Assembly (NCBI RefSeq): GCF_001430825.1
Contig: NZ_CP010535.1
Coordinates: 724,501-788,500, forward strand
DNA from: Sediminicola sp. YIK13
Lineage (GTDB): Bacteria > Bacteroidota > Bacteroidia > Flavobacteriales > Flavobacteriaceae
Reading direction: 5' to 3'
Length of the DNA stretch: 64,000 bases
A model generated the notes under the pieces. It had not been told where the DNA came from and made no database searches. It worked only from the letters and a program-made list of their open reading frames with translations. The position numbers and the translations under genes were made by a program. Positions 52,331-62,104 of the stretch are shown here, piece after piece; position 1 is the first letter of the stretch; the number at the start of each line of letters is the position of its first letter.

Positions 52331-54064
52331 ATGGAAACAGTAAAAGAGAAAAAGACGGCAGTGCAGAAGAAGGCTACCATTAAAATAAGCGGAGCTGAAG
52401 CCATAATACATTGTTTGTTGGCAGAAGGTGTGGATTTGATCTACGGATACCCTGGAGGTGCCATTATGCCCGTTTATGATGAACTATATAAGTTTCAGGA
52501 TAGATTGACCCACATTCTCACCCGTCATGAGCAGGGGGCCACCCATGCTGCGCAAGGATATGCCAGGGTTTCTGGGAAAGTAGGGGTAGCCATGGCCACC
52601 TCAGGTCCAGGAGCCACAAATTTGGTCACAGGTTTGGCAGATGCACAAATAGATTCAACTCCAATGGTCTGTATTACAGGACAGGTTGCACGACATTTAT
52701 TGGGTTCCGATGCTTTCCAGGAGACCGATATCATTGGAATTTCTACCCCGGTGACCAAATGGAATTATCAGGTGACCGAAGCATCCGAAATCCCGGAAAT
52801 ACTGGCCAAAGCTTTTTATATAGCTAAATCAGGTCGCCCTGGGCCTGTACTTATCGATATCACAAAAAATGCCCAGTTTGACGAATTGGATTTTAGCTAT
52901 GAACCCTGTAAAGCGGTTAGGAGCTATAATCCGTTTCCAAAACCTAAAATGAAGGACATAGAGGCTGCAGCTAAAATGATCAATGAGGCAAAAAAACCGT
53001 ATATCATATTTGGTCAAGGGGTCATTTTAGGGCAAGCAGAGGAGCAATTGAAGGAATTGGTAGAAAAGGCAGGTATTCCTGCGGCTTGGACCATTTTGGG
53101 GCTTTCCGCAATGGATACAGCTCATCCTCTGAACGTAGGAATGGTGGGCATGCATGGTAATTATGGCCCAAATGTACTTACTAATGAATGTGATCTTTTG
53201 GTAGCCATAGGAATGCGTTTCGATGATAGGGTTACAGGAAATTTACAAACCTATGCCAAACAGGCCAAAGTTATTCACTTCGAAATTGATCCTGCGGAAA
53301 TAAATAAAAACGTAAAAGCCGATATAGGAGTTTTGGGCAATGCAAAAGAAAGCTTAGAGCTATTATTACCGTTGATTAAGAAGAACTCACATGAATCTTG
53401 GCATCAGGAATTCAAGAATAAATATCAAATAGAATTTGATACGGTCATCAATAAGGATATCCATCCTACAAAAGAGGGATTGACCATGGGTGAGGTCATC
53501 GAACAGATCAATATAGCCTCCAATCATAAGGCCGTTATTGTATCCGACGTTGGGCAGCATCAAATGATAGCTTGTAGGTACGCAAAATTCAAACAATCGA
53601 AAAGTAATATTACCTCCGGAGGCCTTGGTACTATGGGCTTCGCCCTACCTGCGGCAATTGGTGCCAAAATGGGGGCTATGGACAGGGAAGTGGTTGCTAT
53701 TATCGGTGATGGCGGATATCAAATGACCATTCAGGAATTGGGAACTATTTTTCAAAATAAAACTCCTGTTAAAATTGTGGTACTGAACAACGAGCATTTG
53801 GGCATGGTACGCCAATGGCAGGAACTCTTTTTTGAAAAGAGATATGCATCAACTGTGATGACCAATCCAGATTTTGTAAAGATTGCTGAAGGATATGATA
53901 TCAAAGCAAAAAGAGTGACAGAACGCAAGGATCTAGCCGCCGTTGTTGCAGAAATGATGGCATCAAAAGACGCCTTTTTCTTGGAAGTTAAAGTTGAACA
54001 AGAGGATAACGTATTTCCGATGATTCCAACAGGTGCCTCGGTTTCAGATATCAGACTGAAATAG
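52331..54064 (+). CDS. ilvB: Acetolactate synthase large subunit
   Basis: 577-residue thiamine-diphosphate enzyme, first common step of valine, leucine and isoleucine synthesis. Catalytic Glu67 in LTRHEQGATHAAQGYAR; ThDP-binding GDGGYQMTIQELGT near residue 458 with the N-N at its end (VVLNNEHLG). PGGAIMPVYD (41-50) and the FAD-binding middle domain are present. Biosynthetic (FAD-type) rather than catabolic, as shown by the linked small subunit ilvN 58 bases downstream. Confidence 0.95.
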   Translation: METVKEKKTAVQKKATIKISGAEAIIHCLLAEGVDLIYGYPGGAIMPVYDELYKFQDRLTHILTRHEQGATHAAQGYARVSGKVGVAMATSGPGATNLVTGLADAQIDSTPMVCITGQVARHLLGSDAFQETDIIGISTPVTKWNYQVTEASEIPEILAKAFYIAKSGRPGPVLIDITKNAQFDELDFSYEPCKAVRSYNPFPKPKMKDIEAAAKMINEAKKPYIIFGQGVILGQAEEQLKELVEKAGIPAAWTILGLSAMDTAHPLNVGMVGMHGNYGPNVLTNECDLLVAIGMRFDDRVTGNLQTYAKQAKVIHFEIDPAEINKNVKADIGVLGNAKESLELLLPLIKKNSHESWHQEFKNKYQIEFDTVINKDIHPTKEGLTMGEVIEQINIASNHKAVIVSDVGQHQMIACRYAKFKQSKSNITSGGLGTMGFALPAAIGAKMGAMDREVVAIIGDGGYQMTIQELGTIFQNKTPVKIVVLNNEHLGMVRQWQELFFEKRYASTVMTNPDFVKIAEGYDIKAKRVTERKDLAAVVAEMMASKDAFFLEVKVEQEDNVFPMIPTGASVSDIRLK

Positions 54065-54122
54065 GGCAAAGGGTCGAATAAATTATTGTAGGGATTTCAT
54101 TAGAAGGATTAAGAAATAGAGC

Positions 54123-54656
54123 ATGGAAAAAGAGTGGTTCACCATATCGGTATATTCAGAAAACAATGTTGGATTGTTGAATAGGATATCTGGAATATTT
54201 TTAAAAAGACACATCAATATTGAGGGGTTAAATGTCTCAAAATCAGAAATTGAAGGAATTTCAAAATTCACTATAGTGGTATTTACTACCCAGGAATGGG
54301 TGCGTAAAATTGTGGGACAGATCGAAAAGCAGATCGAAGTCATAAGGGCTTTTTACCACACCGATGAGGAAACTATTTATCAAGAGTCGGCCTTATTTAA
54401 AATAGCCTCCAATTTACTGTTCGATGAACGACAGATACAAAACATAATTAAGGACAACAACGCGCAGATCGTAACCGTGTCCAGGGACTTTTTTGTAGTG
54501 GCAAAATCAGGTAGACGTCCCGAAGTAAACGAAATGTACAGCCAGTTAAAACCTTATGGTATCATGCAGTTTGTCCGTTCAGGAAGAATTGCAGTATCCA
54601 AAGCGGAAATGCAGATTTCTGCCTTATTGGAGGAATTTCAAACAACAAATAAATAA
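54123..54656 (+). CDS. ilvN: Acetolactate synthase small (regulatory) subunit
   Basis: 177-residue regulatory subunit that gives feedback control by valine. N-terminal ACT domain (about 4-76: FTISVYSENNVGLLNRISGIFLKRHINIEGL, with the N-x-x-G-x-L-x-R pattern), then a second ACT-like C-terminal domain (about 85-170). Follows ilvB and precedes ilvC by 50 bases, with a small CCCGAT-TTTT-ATCGGG hairpin between. Confidence 0.93.
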   Translation: MEKEWFTISVYSENNVGLLNRISGIFLKRHINIEGLNVSKSEIEGISKFTIVVFTTQEWVRKIVGQIEKQIEVIRAFYHTDEETIYQESALFKIASNLLFDERQIQNIIKDNNAQIVTVSRDFFVVAKSGRRPEVNEMYSQLKPYGIMQFVRSGRIAVSKAEMQISALLEEFQTTNK

Positions 54657-54670
54657 TCAATAAATAGCTC

Positions 54671-54686
54671 CCCGATTTTTATCGGG
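54671..54686. repeat. Small hairpin between ilvN and ilvC
   Basis: CCCGAT-TTTT-ATCGGG, a perfect 6-bp stem and four-base loop, 14 bases after ilvN and 21 bases before ilvC. No T tail, so not a usual terminator; it may affect mRNA processing. Confidence 0.45.
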
Positions 54687-54706
54687 ATTAAAAACGAATT
54701 CAGAAA

Positions 54707-56182
54707 ATGGCAAATTATTTTAATACACTATCCTTAAGAGAACAACTGACCCAATTGGGTAAATGTAGGTTTATGCAAGCCGCAGAATTTTCAGATGGTG
54801 TATCCGCCTTAAAAGGAAAAAAGATTGTAATTGTAGGTTGCGGGGCCCAAGGCCTCAACCAAGGTTTGAATATGAGGGACTCAGGAATGGATATTTCCTA
54901 TACCCTTAGAGCAGCAGCTATCAAAGAACAACGCCAATCGTATAAAAATGCCAAAGAAAATGGCTTTAATGTTGGGACCTATGAAGAATTGGTGCCTACT
55001 GCCGATGTAGTGATAAACCTTACCCCGGATAAGCAACATACCAGCGTAGTTTCTGCTGTAATGCCCCTTATGAAAAAAGGAGCGACATTATCTTATTCCC
55101 ATGGTTTTAACATCGTGGAAGAAGGGATGCAGATCCGTGAGGACCTTACTGTAATTATGGTTGCGCCAAAGTGCCCAGGATCGGAAGTTCGCGAAGAGTA
55201 TAAAAGAGGCTTTGGAGTGCCAACCTTGATTGCGGTGCATCCAAACAATGATCCAGAGGGCAAAGGCTTGGCTCAGGCTAAAGCTTATGCGGTAGCAACA
55301 GGAGGACATAAGGCAGGAGTTTTGGAGTCTTCTTTTGTGGCAGAGGTGAAATCGGATTTAATGGGGGAACAAACCATTTTATGTGGGTTGTTGCAAACGG
55401 GATCTATTTTATGTTTCGATAAAATGGTTGAAAAGGGCATTGATAAAGGGTATGCCTCAAAATTGATACAATACGGTTGGGAAACTGTTACCGAGGGCTT
55501 AAAATATGGTGGAATTACCAATATGATGGACCGCTTGTCCAACCCGGCAAAAATAAAGGCCTTTGAACTTTCAGAAGAACTAAAGGAAATTATGCGTCCC
55601 TTGTTCAATAAGCATATGGACGATATTATGAGCGGACATTTTTCCAAAACCATGATGGAAGATTGGGCCAATGACGATAAAAACTTACATACTTGGAGGG
55701 CTGCAACGGGTGAAACAGCTTTTGAAAAGACTCCTGCTGGATCTGATAAAATTACCGAACAGGATTTCTATGACCATGGCGTATTGATGGTGGCAATGGT
55801 TAGAGCGGGTGTAGAATTGGCATTTGAGGCAATGACGGCTTCAGGTATTATAGCGGAGTCCGCGTATTATGAGTCGTTGCATGAAACTCCTCTAATAGCC
55901 AATACCATAGCCAGAAAGAAATTGTTTGAAATGAACCGTGTAATTTCTGATACTGCAGAATATGGCTGCTATTTGTTCGACCATGCTTGTAAGCCATTGT
56001 TGAAGGACTTTATGACAAAGATTGATACTGATGTAATCGGTAAGAATTATGGCGAAGGTAAGGGCAATGGAGTGGATAATGCAAAATTGATTGCAGTGAA
56101 CAAGGCTTTGAGAAACCATCCTGTTGAAGTGGTAGGTAACCGTTTACGTGCCTCGATGACAGCGATGAAACGTATCGTTTAA
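54707..56182 (+). CDS. ilvC: Ketol-acid reductoisomerase, class II
   Basis: 491-residue long (class II) enzyme, the same length as E. coli IlvC, converting acetolactate and acetohydroxybutyrate by isomerisation and reduction. Nucleotide loop GCGAQG (44-49); R68, R76 and S78 occupy the positions that bind the NADPH 2'-phosphate in E. coli, so NADPH use is expected. Two C-terminal KARI domains carry the Mg2+ carboxylates ([13 protein letters not shown]). Many Bacteroidota use this long form. Confidence 0.95.
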   Translation: MANYFNTLSLREQLTQLGKCRFMQAAEFSDGVSALKGKKIVIVGCGAQGLNQGLNMRDSGMDISYTLRAAAIKEQRQSYKNAKENGFNVGTYEELVPTADVVINLTPDKQHTSVVSAVMPLMKKGATLSYSHGFNIVEEGMQIREDLTVIMVAPKCPGSEVREEYKRGFGVPTLIAVHPNNDPEGKGLAQAKAYAVATGGHKAGVLESSFVAEVKSDLMGEQTILCGLLQTGSILCFDKMVEKGIDKGYASKLIQYGWETVTEGLKYGGITNMMDRLSNPAKIKAFELSEELKEIMRPLFNKHMDDIMSGHFSKTMMEDWANDDKNLHTWRAATGETAFEKTPAGSDKITEQDFYDHGVLMVAMVRAGVELAFEAMTASGIIAESAYYESLHETPLIANTIARKKLFEMNRVISDTAEYGCYLFDHACKPLLKDFMTKIDTDVIGKNYGEGKGNGVDNAKLIAVNKALRNHPVEVVGNRLRASMTAMKRIV

Positions 56183-56210
56183 GTTAGATAAAATTAGTTG
56201 TACACCATTT

Positions 56211-56254
56211 CGCAGTCGGGAACTTAATACGTATATTAAGACAACCCGACTGCG
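56211..56254 (+). promoter_or_regulatory. Long hairpin between ilvC and ilvA
   Basis: Outer perfect 10-bp stem CGCAGTCGGG / CCCGACTGCG encloses a second perfect 6-bp stem CTTAAT / ATTAAG with an ACGTAT loop. Total 44 bases, 28 bases after the ilvC stop. No T run follows, so it is not a simple terminator. Confidence 0.6.
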
Positions 56255-56297
56255 ATTCATTATATCCATATCCAAGGGCTATGGAAAGCTAAAAATT

Positions 56298-57563
56298 ATG
56301 ACAAAAACTGTATCTACATATTTTCCTAAAATTGAGGATATAAAAAGGGCAGCCAAAGTGATTAGGCAAGTGGCCGATATTACCCCTTTGACCCAAAGTA
56401 TCAGGTATTCCAAGCAGTTTGAAGCAAATATTTTGCTCAAGCGGGAGGATCTTCATAGGGTAAGGTCTTACAAAATCAGAGGGGCCTTCAATAAAATAAG
56501 CTCACTCTCAAAAGAAGAGCTGGCCAAAGGAGTAGTTTGCGCCAGTGCGGGAAATCATGCTCAGGGTGTGGCCTTTGCCTGTAATTATTTGGGGATTCAT
56601 GGTACGGTTTATATGCCTTCGGTAACACCAAAACAGAAAGTGGAACAGACAAAAATGTTTGGTGGAGAATGGGTAACCGTCATCTTGGTAGGGGATACAT
56701 TTGACGATTCCTCAAAAGCAGCAAAGAAAGCCTGTCAAGAACAAGGGAAGACCTTTGTACATCCTTTTGATGATCCTAAGACGATTGAGGGGCAGGGTAC
56801 TGTTGGATTGGAGATTTTGGATCAGACTAATCTTCCTATCGATTATGTTTTTGTAGCCATTGGAGGGGGAGGTTTGGCATCAGGGTTAATTGGGGTTTTC
56901 AATGCCCTGTCCCCGAATACCAAGATCATTGGAGTAGAGCCAGAAGGGGCACCCTCCATGAAAACATCCATAGAAAAAGGAGTTAATACAGAGTTGAGGG
57001 AGATTGATAAATTTGTGGACGGAGCAGCGGTACAACGCGTAGGCGACTACACTTTTGCCATTTGCAAAGACCATCTCAACGACATGATCACCATCCCGGA
57101 GGGAAAAGTCTGCCAGACCATTTTGGACCTCTACAATAGGGATGCTATTGTAGTGGAGCCAGCAGGAGCATTGACAATTGCAGCCTTGGACTATTTTAAG
57201 GATGATATAAAAGACAAAAATGTGGTATGTATTGTCGGCGGTAGTAATAACGATATAACCCGTACGGCTGAGATTAAGGAGAGGGCTCTATTATATGGAA
57301 AATTGAAGCATTACTTTATTGTGAGATTTCCGCAAAGACCAGGTGCTTTAAAACAATTTGTAGCAGAAATATTAGGCCCCGATGATGATATCACCCATTT
57401 TGAGTATTCCAAGAAATCCAGTAAAGAAAATGCCCCTGCAATTGTCGGCATTGAATTGAAAAGTCCAGATGATTTGGAGCCCCTTATTTCACGAATGAAG
57501 GACAAGAATTTTTTTGGAGAGTATCTCAATGACAAACCGGACCTCTTTCAATACTTAATTTAA
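56298..57563 (+). CDS. ilvA: Threonine ammonia-lyase (biosynthetic, single ACT-like domain)
   Basis: 421-residue PLP enzyme deaminating threonine to 2-oxobutyrate, the entry to isoleucine. PLP Lys59 in RSYKIRGAFN; glycine-rich phosphate loop GGGGLASG (about 191-198); ASAGNHAQG (82-90). The C-terminal ACT-like regulatory domain (about 335-421, KHYFIVRFPQRPGALKQF) is single, shorter than in the 514-residue E. coli enzyme, as in the B. subtilis-like form. Position after ilvC supports the biosynthetic role. Confidence 0.93.
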   Translation: MTKTVSTYFPKIEDIKRAAKVIRQVADITPLTQSIRYSKQFEANILLKREDLHRVRSYKIRGAFNKISSLSKEELAKGVVCASAGNHAQGVAFACNYLGIHGTVYMPSVTPKQKVEQTKMFGGEWVTVILVGDTFDDSSKAAKKACQEQGKTFVHPFDDPKTIEGQGTVGLEILDQTNLPIDYVFVAIGGGGLASGLIGVFNALSPNTKIIGVEPEGAPSMKTSIEKGVNTELREIDKFVDGAAVQRVGDYTFAICKDHLNDMITIPEGKVCQTILDLYNRDAIVVEPAGALTIAALDYFKDDIKDKNVVCIVGGSNNDITRTAEIKERALLYGKLKHYFIVRFPQRPGALKQFVAEILGPDDDITHFEYSKKSSKENAPAIVGIELKSPDDLEPLISRMKDKNFFGEYLNDKPDLFQYLI

Positions 57564-57728
57564 ATACTATTTATGGCCGTTTTGTGAATTGGGACAACCT
57601 CAATCGTTTTCGGTGTGTTTCGATAAAAAGTATTGGATTGTATCGTAAAATTTAAAAATGTATTTTCTTAACTTCGTTGGGCAGCGGAGTCAATATTCCC
57701 TGATATTTTTATTAAAATTTTAGCAATT

Positions 57729-59318
57729 ATGAGCAAAAAATCAAATATACCAGCTGAATTTGAAATTACCAATGTGATCCATCACAATACCTATTTGGTA
57801 GATGGAGAGCTTAAGAAATGGGAAGGAAATTCCACCGAGGTATACTCCACCATATCATCAACGGAGGCCTATAAACCTACCTTATTGGGAAGTATTCCCG
57901 ATATGGACGAAAAATCGGCCCTAGATGCCTTGGGGGGTGCGTTGAAAGCCTATAACCAAGGGCAAGGTGCATGGCCTACCATGAGGATCAGTGATCGAAT
58001 TGAGTGTATGGAGAAGTTCGTCAAGAAAATGGAGGCGAAAAGAAATGAGGTCGTGAAATTGCTGATGTGGGAAATAGGCAAATCCCTGCCAGATTCTGAA
58101 AAGGAGTTCGATCGTACCGTAGATTACATTTACGACACCATAGAGGATTATAAGCAGTTGGACAGGGATGCTGCGAAATTTAAAAAGCACGATGGGGTTT
58201 ATGCCCATATCCGCAGGGGTCCATTGGGAGTGGTTCTTTGTCTGGGACCTTACAATTATCCGCTGAACGAAACCTTCGCCCTATTAATCCCTGCCATTAT
58301 CATGGGGAACACCACTATTTTTAAACCAGCAAAACACGGGGTCTTGTTAATTACTCCCTTATTGGAAGCTTTTAGATCCAGTTTTCCAAAAGGGGTTGTC
58401 AATATTATTTTTGGTAGGGGAAGAACAGTGGCAAGCCCGATCATGAAAACGGGAAAAGTAGATGTACTTGCCTTGATCGGGAACAGTAAATCTGCCAATG
58501 CACTGCAAGAACAACACCCTAAAAGCAATAGATTGCGATTGGTCTTGGGCCTAGAGGCCAAAAATCCGGCTATTATCCTTCCTGACGCCGATATGGACCT
58601 TACAATAGATGAATGTATAGCAGGAACATTATCCTTCAATGGACAGCGTTGTACAGCCTTAAAAGTGGTTTATGTGCATGAGGATATACAGGAAGAGTTC
58701 AATAAACGCTTTGCTGAAAGGGTAGATGCCCTGAAGTTTGGCAATCCGTGGGAGAATGGCGTAAAGCTAACCCCCTTACCGGAACCTGGAAAACCAGCCT
58801 ATATTCAAGAATTGATAGACGATGCACTTTCTAAGGGCGCAAAAATAATAAACAAAAAAGGCGGTAAGCATTCCGATAATTATATTTGGCCTGCGGTATT
58901 GTACCCGGTTACAAAAGATATGAGGGTATATCAGGAAGAACAGTTTGGACCTGTGATACCCATACTTTCATTTAAGGATATTGAAGAGCCCTTGGATGAC
59001 ATGGCGGCCTCAAATTATGGGCAACAGGTAAGTTTGTTCGGGAAGGATGTATATGCCTTGGCTCCCCTGATAGATACCTTGGTAAATTTGGTGTGCAGGG
59101 TCAATTTGAACAGCTCCTGTCAGCGTGGACCGGATGTGTACCCTTTTACAGGGCGTAAAGATTCTGCACAGGCTACCCTGAGTGTACATGACGCACTGCG
59201 TTCGTTCTCCATACGTACTTTTGTGGCCAGCAAGGACAATGCCCTGAACAATGAAATCCTCGAAAAACTATTGGATTCCAAGCTATCAAATTTTATAAGT
59301 ACGGACTATATACTTTAA
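57729..59318 (+). CDS. NADP-dependent non-phosphorylating glyceraldehyde-3-phosphate dehydrogenase (GapN-like)
   Basis: 529-residue aldehyde-dehydrogenase-superfamily enzyme that probably oxidises glyceraldehyde 3-phosphate to 3-phosphoglycerate with NADP+, giving NADPH and bypassing ATP formation. Catalytic Cys308 in [10 protein letters not shown] and Glu276 in [19 protein letters not shown] (171-181); the C-terminal [18 protein letters not shown] element is the GapN-type phosphate-binding loop. The gene is 9 bases upstream of a glycosidase-like lipoprotein. A general ALDH is the alternative but the C-terminal motif favours GapN. Confidence 0.85.
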   Translation: MSKKSNIPAEFEITNVIHHNTYLVDGELKKWEGNSTEVYSTISSTEAYKPTLLGSIPDMDEKSALDALGGALKAYNQGQGAWPTMRISDRIECMEKFVKKMEAKRNEVVKLLMWEIGKSLPDSEKEFDRTVDYIYDTIEDYKQLDRDAAKFKKHDGVYAHIRRGPLGVVLCLGPYNYPLNETFALLIPAIIMGNTTIFKPAKHGVLLITPLLEAFRSSFPKGVVNIIFGRGRTVASPIMKTGKVDVLALIGNSKSANALQEQHPKSNRLRLVLGLEAKNPAIILPDADMDLTIDECIAGTLSFNGQRCTALKVVYVHEDIQEEFNKRFAERVDALKFGNPWENGVKLTPLPEPGKPAYIQELIDDALSKGAKIINKKGGKHSDNYIWPAVLYPVTKDMRVYQEEQFGPVIPILSFKDIEEPLDDMAASNYGQQVSLFGKDVYALAPLIDTLVNLVCRVNLNSSCQRGPDVYPFTGRKDSAQATLSVHDALRSFSIRTFVASKDNALNNEILEKLLDSKLSNFISTDYIL

Positions 59319-59327
59319 AAAATCACT

Positions 59328-61760
59328 ATGGAAAACAGAACGGTATTGTATCGTATAAATTTTTGGTCTTTACCGGTTTGTTTTTTAATGGTTCTATTAT
59401 TTATAGGCTGTAAAAAAGGCAATGTTGATTCGAGTTTTGCTGATATACTTGCCAATACTACACATATTGAAGGTAAGTCAGTATACCTAAATTCACCTTA
59501 TGTAACTGCTGGCAACAGAGTTTATATGGTAGGTCATCAAGATGGTACTTTTCCTGAAATTGGATGGCATATCAAAGGGGAAATGGGCGGTATCTGGAAT
59601 CATCCCATAAAATTGATGGATGGTTTTCAGGTGGATCTTTATTTGGGTAATGACGCCCACACTCTGGATAGTGCCCATACCTTCGTAAACTACCCTTTTG
59701 CCAATAAGCATATGTATTCGGTTCCAAATAAGGGGATAGAAATAGATAGATGGCAATTTGTACCAGATGATAAGGAAGGGATCAGTATTCAATTTGTGGT
59801 AAAAAACACCTCAAACGAACCCCGGGACCTAAAACTTAAATTTATAGGGAGCACTGATCTTAGTCCTACATGGTTAGGGGAGCGCACTCAAATGGTCGAT
59901 GGTTTGGATAAGGCAAACTATGATTCAAATTTGGACGTTTGGATAGCTCAGGATGAAAATAATCCATGGAACGTCGTTTTTGGAGCTGATAAAAAATCTG
60001 TAGAACATAAGGAAGAAAATTACGCTTATGCTGGAAAAGGCAAAGCTGCCTCATTGACCTATCCTGCCAGTATTTCGGGCCATGGGGAATGGATAATTAC
60101 GTTTACGGTGGCCGGATCCTACAAATCAAAAGAGGCCGCAATTGAGAACTACTGGAATATCAAAGGGAATCCCCATGAAGATTTAGCGAAGAAAAAAGAA
60201 CGTTACCTGCAATTGGCCAATAATTCCAAACTGACAATTCCCGATCAAAATGTACAACAAACCTTTGAATGGCTGAAGTACAATTCGGATTGGTTGGTAA
60301 GAACAGTCCCTGAAATAGGTACAGGTATAACCGCAGGTATTCCGGATTATCCTTGGTGGTTTGGGGTGGACAGTGAGTATGCCCTGAAAGGCAATATGGC
60401 CATTGGACAGACTGATGTAGTGGAAAAAACAATCAGCTTATTGGACAGCATGTCCACTGTGGTCAATGGAAACGGTAGGATCATCCATGAAATGTCTACC
60501 AATGGTGCGGTGTTCAACAAGGGCAATATCAATGAAACACCACAGTTCACTTCGTTGATTTGGGAAACCTATTTATGGAATGGGAATATTGAATTTTTAA
60601 AAAAATACTTCCCAACCATCAAAAAAGGATTGAAATGGTTGATGGAAGAGAATGATGCCAACAAAAATCTGTTTCCCGATGGTTTTGGGATGATGGAAAT
60701 ACATGGGATGGACAGTGAAATGATAGATGTTGCCGTCTATACCCAAAGAGCTTTTGAAGACGCATCAAAAATAGCATTGGAGCTTGGGGATGAATCATTA
60801 GCACAATCCTATGGAAAAATGGCATCAATCTTAAAGGATAAAATCAATAAGGAATTTTGGTCAGAGTCCTTTAAGTCCTATGCGGATTTTATAGGGACGG
60901 ACCAACAGGCCTTGCGGTTGATTGACGATGCTATTATCAGGGCAGATACATTGAATAAGCCTTGGGCAGTTCAAGAACTTAAGAAAACCAAGGAATCTAT
61001 TTTAAAACAGCCTTCGAATACACCTAGACCATTTGTCCTACACCACAACTGGGTGGTAAACACCCCAATGGAAATGAAAATTGCAGACCAGCACAAGGCA
61101 AATGCGGCACTTGAAACAGCCGAAAAATACGTAAACCCTTTTGGAGTATTTGTCACTGGCATTGATCGTGATGAATCTGCCGGATCGGATGAAGGTTCCT
61201 TCAAAGGGAGTAAAGTTTTTTCATATACCGGCGCTGTTATGACATTACCGACTGGTGTACAGGCCATAGCGGAAAATAATTATGGTCATCCCGATAAGGC
61301 CTTACATTATCTAAAAAGAATGTCAAGATCCTTTAGCTATGCCCTTCCCGGTAGCATGTACGAGGTTTCTCCAGATTATGGGATGATCGCCCAAGCATGG
61401 AATATTTATGGTTTTGCGATCCCGATTGTCCAGCAATTTTTTGGTATTCAACCCTATGCGGCACAAAAAAAGGTAACCATTGAGCTTCAAATGCCCGAAA
61501 CGTGGGAGGAAGCCTCATTGGAAGATGTTATAATAGCCGACAATAAGATTTCCGTCTTCTACAAAAAATCCAATGGTCAGATGTCACTTAAAGTCCTACA
61601 GCAGAATGAGGATTGGACGGTAGATATTATTTTTCCTGTTAGAAGGGGTAATAAACAGTATAAAATTTTGGAAAGTCCCTCCCCCGTCAAATCTGTTAAC
61701 GACCATTTTATAATCAGTTCCAAGCAGGCTTCTACTGAACTTTTGATTTCCTATGAATAA
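59328..61760 (+). CDS. Six-hairpin glycosidase-like lipoprotein (amylo-alpha-1,6-glucosidase/GDE type)
   Basis: 810-residue lipoprotein (lipobox FIGC, Cys28) with an N-terminal beta-sandwich (about 45-290) and a C-terminal alpha/alpha six-hairpin toroid (about 300-720) as in glycogen-debranching GDE and related glycoside hydrolases. Likely catalytic stretches include DYPWWFGVDSEYALKG, GRIIHEMSTNG (acidic E), ETPQFTSLIWETYLWNG and DRDESAGSDEGSFKGSK. Family number cannot be fixed by eye. It would act in the periplasm or at the surface on an alpha-glucan or similar sugar. Directly after the GapN-like gene (9 bases), so likely co-transcribed. Confidence 0.75.
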   Translation: MENRTVLYRINFWSLPVCFLMVLLFIGCKKGNVDSSFADILANTTHIEGKSVYLNSPYVTAGNRVYMVGHQDGTFPEIGWHIKGEMGGIWNHPIKLMDGFQVDLYLGNDAHTLDSAHTFVNYPFANKHMYSVPNKGIEIDRWQFVPDDKEGISIQFVVKNTSNEPRDLKLKFIGSTDLSPTWLGERTQMVDGLDKANYDSNLDVWIAQDENNPWNVVFGADKKSVEHKEENYAYAGKGKAASLTYPASISGHGEWIITFTVAGSYKSKEAAIENYWNIKGNPHEDLAKKKERYLQLANNSKLTIPDQNVQQTFEWLKYNSDWLVRTVPEIGTGITAGIPDYPWWFGVDSEYALKGNMAIGQTDVVEKTISLLDSMSTVVNGNGRIIHEMSTNGAVFNKGNINETPQFTSLIWETYLWNGNIEFLKKYFPTIKKGLKWLMEENDANKNLFPDGFGMMEIHGMDSEMIDVAVYTQRAFEDASKIALELGDESLAQSYGKMASILKDKINKEFWSESFKSYADFIGTDQQALRLIDDAIIRADTLNKPWAVQELKKTKESILKQPSNTPRPFVLHHNWVVNTPMEMKIADQHKANAALETAEKYVNPFGVFVTGIDRDESAGSDEGSFKGSKVFSYTGAVMTLPTGVQAIAENNYGHPDKALHYLKRMSRSFSYALPGSMYEVSPDYGMIAQAWNIYGFAIPIVQQFFGIQPYAAQKKVTIELQMPETWEEASLEDVIIADNKISVFYKKSNGQMSLKVLQQNEDWTVDIIFPVRRGNKQYKILESPSPVKSVNDHFIISSKQASTELLISYE

Positions 61761-62104
61761 CCGAACCTTAAAAGTAAGGGAAGCAGGTTTCCTTCGTCAA
61801 AGGTATTTCAAGTTCTTTTAATTCCCATTCTATTTGTTTGATTACCAATGTGTTTATCATGACCTAAAGAGAAATAGGTCCTTGGTAGCACATTACTTCA
61901 ATTTCCTATTTTTTACTGGTACATGAGATCTTTTCCTAGCGTTTTAGGGTAGGATCAATGGGTATTTAGTGACATAAATCGGGTAAGTAAGCATAGGAGG
62001 AACGAAAAGGACCATTGTAATTTTGTAATATGGAATTGGGGGTATTCTTTTTAAAAAGTAATGAAAATGGATACCCTTAATGTTTAACCTTAGAAATACT
62101 ATTT
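61761..62104. other. Gap before the AraJ-type MFS gene
   Basis: 344 bases with no recognisable gene. A 7-bp hairpin (AAGGGAA/TTTCCTT, about 61778-61796) without a T tail and a TAATTTTG -7-like element at 62018-62025 (80 bases before the next start, no -33 partner) are the only items seen. Confidence 0.45.
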
